From: Candidatus Woesearchaeota archaeon
Lineage (GTDB): Archaea > Nanobdellota > Nanobdellia > Woesearchaeales > WJKR01
Length of the DNA: 17,410 nucleotides
Assembly: GCA_014729015.1 (NCBI GenBank)
Contig: WJKR01000041.1
Location: 1-17,410, forward strand
Direction of reading: 5' to 3'
Shown here: positions 12,946 through 17,410 of the stretch, piece by piece
How the letters are laid out: each line of letters opens with the position of its first letter
Numbering within the stretch: the first letter of the stretch is position 1
Notes under the pieces: model-generated
What the model was told of the DNA's origin: nothing
Seen by the model: the letters and a program-made list of their open reading frames with translations, nothing else
Database searches by the model: none
Position numbers and translations under genes: made by a program

Positions 12946-13976
12946 TGGGTGTCTCATTCACTGACTTGATTAACGGGACGCGCGTTGGCATCGACGAGTT
13001 GGCAGGCAAGACCTTCGTCGTCGACGGGTATAACATCCTCTACCAATTCCTGACCACCATCCGCGGCCCGGACGGTGCATCGCTGACGGACAGAAAAGGC
13101 AACGTCACCAGCCACCTCGTCGGCCTGTTCTCCCGAACGACGAAACTGATGCAGGAAGGTCTGCGGCTCGTGTTCGTGTTTGACGGCAAGGCGCCGGAAC
13201 TCAAGAAGAAAGAGCGAGAGCGAAGAAAGTCATTGAAGCAAGCGGCGCAAGCGGCGTATGACGCTGCCAAGGAGTCGGAAGACGTCGCGGGCATGAGGAA
13301 ATACGCTGGCCGGACGGCGCGGTTGACGCCGGAGATGGTCGCGGAAGCAAAGGAGTTGTTGGCCGCGTTGGGCATCCCCACCATACAAGCGCCGTCAGAG
13401 GGAGAGGCGCAGGCGGCGCACATGGTCAAGCGCGGAGACGCATGGGGGTTAATCAGTCAAGATTATGACTGCTTATTGTTTGGCACGCCGAGGATGGTGA
13501 GGAACTTGTCTATCACGCAACGCAGGAAGCAGCCGGGAGCGTTCGCCACGACCACAGCGGAACCAGAAGTCATCACCTTGGACGACACGTTGTCACAGCT
13601 CTCCCTGTCGCAGGAGCAGCTGATTGCTTTGGGCCTGCTGGTCGGCACTGATTTCAATGTCGGCGGCATCAAGGGGTTAGGGCCGAAGAAAGGGCTGAAG
13701 CTGGTGCGTGCGCATGATGATTTGTCAATGGTGTTCAAGGAAGCCCATTGGTCGGAGCATTTCGATTTCGGCTGGGAAGAGGCATTTTCCCTGTTCACGG
13801 ACATGCCGGTGACCGATGTTTATGAGCTGCGGTGGCGTGGGGTGGACGCCGAGGCGGTCGTCGCGCTCCTGGTGGACCGCCACGACTTCTCGGCGGACCG
13901 CGTTGGGACCGTGCTAGAGCGGTTGGCGAAGCAGGGCAAGGACCGGTCGCAGCGGGGACTCGGTGATTTCTTCTGA
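12945..13976 (+). CDS. fen: Flap endonuclease FEN1
   Basis: A 343-residue structure-specific 5' nuclease that removes flaps during Okazaki fragment maturation and repair. The metal ligands are in place: D27 (VVDGYN), D80 (VFDGKAP), E152 and E154 (SEGEAQAA), D173 and D175 (SQDYDCLLFG), D236 (GTDFN). A helix-hairpin-helix stretch, GGIKGLGPKKGLKLV, follows. The start MGVSFTDLI matches the family, where Gly2 is functionally important. The C terminus, QRGLGDFF (336-343), is a PCNA-interacting PIP box. Length is standard. It is translationally coupled to the winged-helix/nuclease-like gene upstream (TGATG). Confidence 0.97.
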   Translation: MGVSFTDLINGTRVGIDELAGKTFVVDGYNILYQFLTTIRGPDGASLTDRKGNVTSHLVGLFSRTTKLMQEGLRLVFVFDGKAPELKKKERERRKSLKQAAQAAYDAAKESEDVAGMRKYAGRTARLTPEMVAEAKELLAALGIPTIQAPSEGEAQAAHMVKRGDAWGLISQDYDCLLFGTPRMVRNLSITQRRKQPGAFATTTAEPEVITLDDTLSQLSLSQEQLIALGLLVGTDFNVGGIKGLGPKKGLKLVRAHDDLSMVFKEAHWSEHFDFGWEEAFSLFTDMPVTDVYELRWRGVDAEAVVALLVDRHDFSADRVGTVLERLAKQGKDRSQRGLGDFF

Positions 13977-14027
13977 GACTCGCGGCTACAAAAGCAGCGG
14001 GCCTTCTTCACTTCTGAGCGATTACGA

Positions 14028-14037
14028 ACCTTTATAA
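14028..14037 (+). promoter_or_regulatory. BRE/TATA for the EamA transporter gene
   Basis: The sequence acctttataa is centred about 27 nt before ATG 14061, so that ATG rather than the GTG at 14052 is the start and the message is leaderless. Confidence 0.65.
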
Positions 14038-14060
14038 GGGGCGTTCTTTGTGTGCGTCCC

Positions 14061-14936
14061 ATGCTCTGGGTCCTCTATTCCTTGGGAGCGGCGGTCATGC
14101 AGGCACTCTGCAGCTTGATAGACAAGAAGGTCATGCTGCACGAGCACGCGTTGGAGTACGGGGCCGCCAGGGGGTTCTTCTCGCTCTTCCTCATCGTCGC
14201 CTTTCCGTTCATCGACCTGTACTACAACTGGACGATGTATGTTTCCATCTACGTGATCAGCATTATCCTGATAACGGCCAACCTCTACTATTTGCGGAGT
14301 GTCCGGCATTCCGAGCTGTCGAGCAGCATTCCGTTGATGAACATCAGCCCGTTGTTCTTGTTGGTCGTCGCTTACCTCCTGCTCGGTGAGAAGCCGGGCG
14401 TCGTCGCGGTCATTGGTATCTTGTTGCTGGTGGTCGGGACGTATCTGCTCCAGGCGGGTGTGTCTCCTGGGAAGAAGGGGTTGTTGGCGCCGTTCAGGGT
14501 GTTGTTGACGTCGCGGTACTCGTTGTACATGATTTTTGCCATACTTATCTACAGCTTCACTGCCACCTTGCTCAAGGCCGTTGTGGGGTGGGGTGTGGAT
14601 GCGGTTTCCGTCGTTGTCTTGACCTTGTTCTTCATGGGCATCAATTACGTGTTCCTTGAAGTGGTGAAGCATGGTGTGGGTGAGATATTCCGTGATCTCA
14701 GGAGGGATGGCAGGATCATCTTCTTCTCGTTCATCTCGGGCTTGCTCTCTAATCTGTTCTTGTTGTTGGCCATGGCGGTGCCTGGCGCGCTGGTCAGCCT
14801 GATCATCCCGATCAAGCGGACGAGCACGTTCTTGACCGCGCTGATTGGCGGCCGGTTGTTCCATGAGCACCGTCTGGGTGTGAAGTTGTTGGCGTGCGCG
14901 GTCATGGTCGCGGGCGTGGTACTGATTGTGCTCTAG
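14061..14936 (+). CDS. EamA-like drug/metabolite transporter family protein
   Basis: About 291 residues with around ten membrane segments arranged as two repeats of five, the plan of the EamA/DMT superfamily. The first half ends with the typical SSSIPLMNISPLFLLVVAYLLLGEKP loop and helix. The second repeats it in degenerate form: ALVSLIIPIKRTSTFLTALIGGRLFHEH, followed by a final hydrophobic helix. Members export or exchange small metabolites; the substrate cannot be inferred. It has its own promoter and stands alone between FEN1 and Trm5. The start ATG 14061 is set by TATA spacing. Confidence 0.85.
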   Translation: MLWVLYSLGAAVMQALCSLIDKKVMLHEHALEYGAARGFFSLFLIVAFPFIDLYYNWTMYVSIYVISIILITANLYYLRSVRHSELSSSIPLMNISPLFLLVVAYLLLGEKPGVVAVIGILLLVVGTYLLQAGVSPGKKGLLAPFRVLLTSRYSLYMIFAILIYSFTATLLKAVVGWGVDAVSVVVLTLFFMGINYVFLEVVKHGVGEIFRDLRRDGRIIFFSFISGLLSNLFLLLAMAVPGALVSLIIPIKRTSTFLTALIGGRLFHEHRLGVKLLACAVMVAGVVLIVL

Positions 14937-15018
14937 AAGGTCTGCTGCTTTTGTATTCAAGGGTTTCAACAGTTGTTACATTGATTTACTTCTTTATAGA
15001 AAAAAATTAAAGATATCC

Positions 15019-15025
15019 TTATAAA
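15019..15025 (+). promoter_or_regulatory. TATA box for Trm5
   Basis: TTATAAA is centred 26 nt before ATG 15048. An earlier in-frame ATG at 15027 almost touches the box and cannot lie on the transcript. The element ttctttatagaaaa (14990-15003) precedes the box by about 16 nt. Confidence 0.75.
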
Positions 15026-15047
15026 CATGGCTGCGTTCCTCATATGC

Positions 15048-16055
15048 ATGATTACTGTCAAAGTACCTTTGCAAGAAGCGGAACGAGCCAAGCAGGAACT
15101 CATGAGACAAGGCTATTTCCTGTCCGGCTACAGTGTCCAGAAAGAGGGGGATCACTTGTATTTCCCGGTCAAGGAACGCTTCGATTCCCCGTACGCGTTC
15201 GAGGAGCGAGCACTCGAGGCCAGGCCGGAACAGCCGCAAGGGTTACGGGAAACGCTCAAGGGAAAACTCCCCGCGGACGTCCTTGGACGCTTAAAAACAG
15301 CGTATGACCAGGTTGGGGACATCGCCATCTTAGAGATTGATGACAAATTCAAGGGCTATGACGCCACGATTGGCAAAGCCCTATTGGACACGAACCCCAA
15401 ACTACGGACAGTCCTGGCCAAAGCAACAGGCCACGAAGGCGCCTACAGGACGCAGCACATGCGCCTCTTGGCAGGCGAGGACAAGCGTGTCGCTGTCCAT
15501 AAGGAGAACGGCGTGTCGTTGATAGTGGATGTCGAGGCAGTGTACTTCTCTGCACGCCTATCGACTGAACGGAAACGCATCATGGAACGCGTGCAACCGG
15601 GAGAACGTGTTTTAGTGATGTTCTCTGGGTGCGGCCCGTACACGTGCACGCTGGCTAAGAACACCGAGGCGGAAGAGGTCGTCGGCGTCGAGATTAACCC
15701 CCGAGGGCACGAGCTGGCGGAAGAGAATAGTAAGCTGAACGAGTTGACTAACGTGAAGAACTACAAAGGCGATGTCCGCGAAATAGTGCCTGAATTGGGT
15801 GAGTTCGACCGCATCCTGATGCCGTTGCCGCGGTCGGCGGAGACGTTCCTAGACGTGGCGTTGGGGGCTTCTCACCAAGGTACTATCATCCACTTCTATT
15901 CTTTCCTGCATGAGGACGATTACGCGCAGGCTGATACTTGGATCCAAGGGGTTTGTGACCGGGCCGGCAGGCGGTTCGAGCTTCTCGGCAGCGTGAAGTG
16001 CGGCCAGCAGGCGCCTCGCGTCTTTAGATGGTGCACTGACGTGAAAATCCTCTGA
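15048..16055 (+). CDS. trm5: tRNA (guanine37-N1)-methyltransferase Trm5
   Basis: A 335-residue class I SAM-dependent enzyme that makes m1G37 next to the anticodon, preventing frameshifts and, in archaea, starting wyosine synthesis for tRNA-Phe. The N-terminal recognition part starts MITVKVPLQEAE, like archaeal relatives. AVYFSARLSTERKRI (164-178) is the conserved loop (usually FSPRL). The SAM site reads VLVMFSGCGPYTC (188-200; usually D-M-FAGVGPF) and GVEINPRG (213-220). MPLPRSAETFL (258-268) is the catalytic-site NLP-like motif with Met for Asn. The start is set by the TATA box. The two motif variants (Cys in FSGCGP, Met in MPLP) are mild but worth noting. Stand-alone gene. Confidence 0.93.
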   Translation: MITVKVPLQEAERAKQELMRQGYFLSGYSVQKEGDHLYFPVKERFDSPYAFEERALEARPEQPQGLRETLKGKLPADVLGRLKTAYDQVGDIAILEIDDKFKGYDATIGKALLDTNPKLRTVLAKATGHEGAYRTQHMRLLAGEDKRVAVHKENGVSLIVDVEAVYFSARLSTERKRIMERVQPGERVLVMFSGCGPYTCTLAKNTEAEEVVGVEINPRGHELAEENSKLNELTNVKNYKGDVREIVPELGEFDRILMPLPRSAETFLDVALGASHQGTIIHFYSFLHEDDYAQADTWIQGVCDRAGRRFELLGSVKCGQQAPRVFRWCTDVKIL

Positions 16056-16083
16056 TTCTGTCACGGCGAGGTGACAAAAATGG

Positions 16084-16096
16084 AAAGATTTATATA
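16084..16096 (+). promoter_or_regulatory. BRE/TATA for the coiled-coil/ATPase operon
   Basis: The sequence aaagatttatata predicts transcription start near 16119, leaving an unusually long leader of about 74 nt before ATG 16193. The other promoters of this window mostly yield leaderless messages. Confidence 0.65.
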
Positions 16097-16192
16097 GTAT
16101 TGCGGCAACTACTAGGAAATAAAGAAGCCTTTTCCCTTGGTTTTTCAAGGTTTTCCAAGCATGAACCAGGAAAAAGAGGTGCAACGGACACG

Positions 16193-16675
16193 ATGAACGA
16201 CACACTCGACGACAACCTGCTGGAAGGATTCCTCACCAAAGAGGACCCCACGCAAGAATACAAGCTCGCCCCTAGTATCGACGACATCAAGGAGCAATAC
16301 AGCGATGCCAGCATGGACTCCCTGTTGCATGACCTCCAAGACGCCAAGATCATGAACATTAAAGAGGTCATCGTGGACATCGAAGGGTTGATCAGCGAGC
16401 GACAGACCCTTCAGCACGAGGTCTTCGGCGACGTGGACAAGATTATGATGGGTATGGACAATTTCCTGACCCAAGCAGGCGACAAGATTGACGCGGTCAA
16501 GGAAGCAGAATTGCGCGAGAAGATGCTCGACATCGAGTCGTTCAAGCTCAACGAGAAGATCAACGCGTTCCGGGACATTGCAGCGCTCAAGAAAGAGCTC
16601 CGTGACCGGATGCACGAATACCGCGAGCAAGAGCAGCACCAACACATGATTGGAGACCTGCTAGGTGAACGCTGA
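16193..16675 (+). CDS. Hypothetical helical/coiled-coil protein, operon partner of the ATPase
   Basis: About 160 residues, acidic and almost wholly helical, without membrane segments or signal peptide. It has a disordered-looking N terminus (1-30) and long helices with heptad-like hydrophobics (about 55-150), rich in Glu, Asp, Lys and Gln, ending QHQHMIGDLLGER. I do not recognise a family. The ATG at 16193 follows GAGGTG (16176-16181) at a rather long spacing and overlaps the stop of an 11-codon upstream frame (16161-16196), so it may depend on coupled translation. Its own stop overlaps the ATPase start (TGATG). It may be an adaptor or assembly factor for the ATPase, which is inference from coupling only. 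Confidence 0.7.
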   Translation: MNDTLDDNLLEGFLTKEDPTQEYKLAPSIDDIKEQYSDASMDSLLHDLQDAKIMNIKEVIVDIEGLISERQTLQHEVFGDVDKIMMGMDNFLTQAGDKIDAVKEAELREKMLDIESFKLNEKINAFRDIAALKKELRDRMHEYREQEQHQHMIGDLLGER

Positions 16676-17410
16676 TGTACAGCAAGAGCTTGACGGTCGA
16701 GGAAATCTGTCGGCGGTTACGGCCAATCTTTGGCAAGAGGATAGACGAACTCTACCTTAAATACGCCCTGTCCGACAATCGTGAATCACGCATCGAGATC
16801 GAGCAGGCACTGAACGCGTTGTACCAGAAGCACCTGACCGAGAGCCTGCTGAACGAGCAACTCCTCCTGGAACCGCCGAAGAAAGGCGTTATCAAAGGTG
16901 ACTACCCGTTGGGCACGATTGTGTACGGTGATAAGGAACTGCACCAGTTCGGCCTGCGGGAGAAGGACTGGATGCGCCATGTGTGCATCAGCGGCATGTC
17001 AGGATCGGGAAAGACGACGTTCGCGTTCCAAATACTGGGGAATTTCATCTTCAACAAGAAACCTTTCTTGGTGTTTGACTGGAAGAAGTCGTTCCGGCCG
17101 CTGATCAAGCTCAACGAGAAGCTGCGCGTGTACACAATCGGCAATGAAAACGTTGCGAACTTCAAGCTCAACATTAACAAGCCGCCGTACGGAGTGGATG
17201 CGAAGGAATGGATCAACCTCTTGGCGGACATCATTACCGAGACCTTCTCTGCGTCGTTCGGCGTGCACAAGTTGTTGGTGCAGACCATGGACAAGGCGTT
17301 CCATGAGTTCGGCGTGTACGCTGGCTCGGACAACTACCCGACCTGGTACCAGATTCGCGACCGATTAGAGGAGAAGGCGGAGTCGATGACGAGGAAGTCG
17401 CGCGAGTCGG
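16675..17410 (+). CDS. HerA/VirD4-like (FtsK-HerA superfamily) ATPase, N-terminal part
   Basis: An open frame of 245 codons runs off the right edge. After a helical N-terminal region (1-70) and a short beta stretch (71-100) comes a Walker A, GMSGSGKTT (107-115), followed by NKKPFLVFDWKKSFRPL (128-143). That FDWK-type strand is typical of HerA/VirD4/DUF87 ATPases, which pump DNA or substrates through hexameric rings. Walker B and the arginine finger lie beyond the window. It is not the NurA-linked HerA locus: no nurA, mre11 or rad50 is adjacent. The partner is an unknown coiled-coil protein. Whether it handles DNA, secretion or a mobile element cannot be decided here. Confidence 0.85.
   Translation, partial: MYSKSLTVEEICRRLRPIFGKRIDELYLKYALSDNRESRIEIEQALNALYQKHLTESLLNEQLLLEPPKKGVIKGDYPLGTIVYGDKELHQFGLREKDWMRHVCISGMSGSGKTTFAFQILGNFIFNKKPFLVFDWKKSFRPLIKLNEKLRVYTIGNENVANFKLNINKPPYGVDAKEWINLLADIITETFSASFGVHKLLVQTMDKAFHEFGVYAGSDNYPTWYQIRDRLEEKAESMTRKSRES

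Noticed and set aside
14022..14969. Long minus-strand frame (315 codons) opposite the EamA transporter
   Set aside because: It is rich in Gln, Arg, His and Asp, with no fold-like hydrophobic pattern; it is the shadow of the GC-rich membrane-protein gene on the plus strand, which has promoter and family support.

Overview
The window is archaeal chromosome. Promoters are archaeal BRE/TATA boxes sitting about 24-30 nt before start codons, so many messages look leaderless. The gene set includes archaeal FEN1, Hjc, tRNA splicing endonuclease EndA, Trm5, tRNase Z, a PRC-barrel protein and a HerA-like ATPase. The small tightly packed genes (stop/start overlaps such as ATGA and TGATG, convergent stops that touch) fit a DPANN-type archaeon, perhaps Woesearchaeota-like. 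That lineage is inference from style and gene content, not a search result.

Layout. 1-1389: end of one gene and a complete membrane GT2 glycosyltransferase in the same operon. 1436-2161: unknown AT-richer orphan with its own promoter. 5075-2165 (minus): two tandem large GT-C-like membrane proteins. With the GT2 genes they suggest a locus for surface polysaccharide or protein glycosylation. 5415-5146 (minus): PRC-barrel protein. 5569-6737: operon of a tiny membrane protein and a surface-anchored beta-domain protein. 8033-6738 (minus): operon of tRNase Z and Hjc.

8034-9898 is about 1.9 kb with no convincing protein gene, in a segment that is otherwise almost gap-free. It starts with a strong plus-strand promoter. 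It holds a chain of stem-loops, several followed directly by oligo-T runs (all T-runs on the plus strand), and a tRNA-like element with good acceptor and T arms but no proper anticodon arm. The best reading is a long structured non-coding RNA (about 8148-8840) followed by a cluster of smaller hairpin/oligo-T units. This is the most likely place for something undescribed.

9934-11234: EndA and a histidine phosphatase. 11929-11231 (minus): sugar nucleotidyltransferase, convergent with the phosphatase. 12049-13976: operon of a winged-helix plus nuclease-like protein and FEN1 with a PCNA-binding tail. 14061-14936: EamA-type transporter. 15048-16055: Trm5. 16193-17410 (runs off the end): coiled-coil protein co-transcribed with a HerA/VirD4-like ATPase.

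Functional themes are tRNA maturation (tRNase Z, EndA, Trm5, tRNA-like element), DNA repair and flap processing (Hjc, FEN1, its partner), and cell-surface glycosylation (GT2, two GT-C-like proteins, nucleotidyltransferase).
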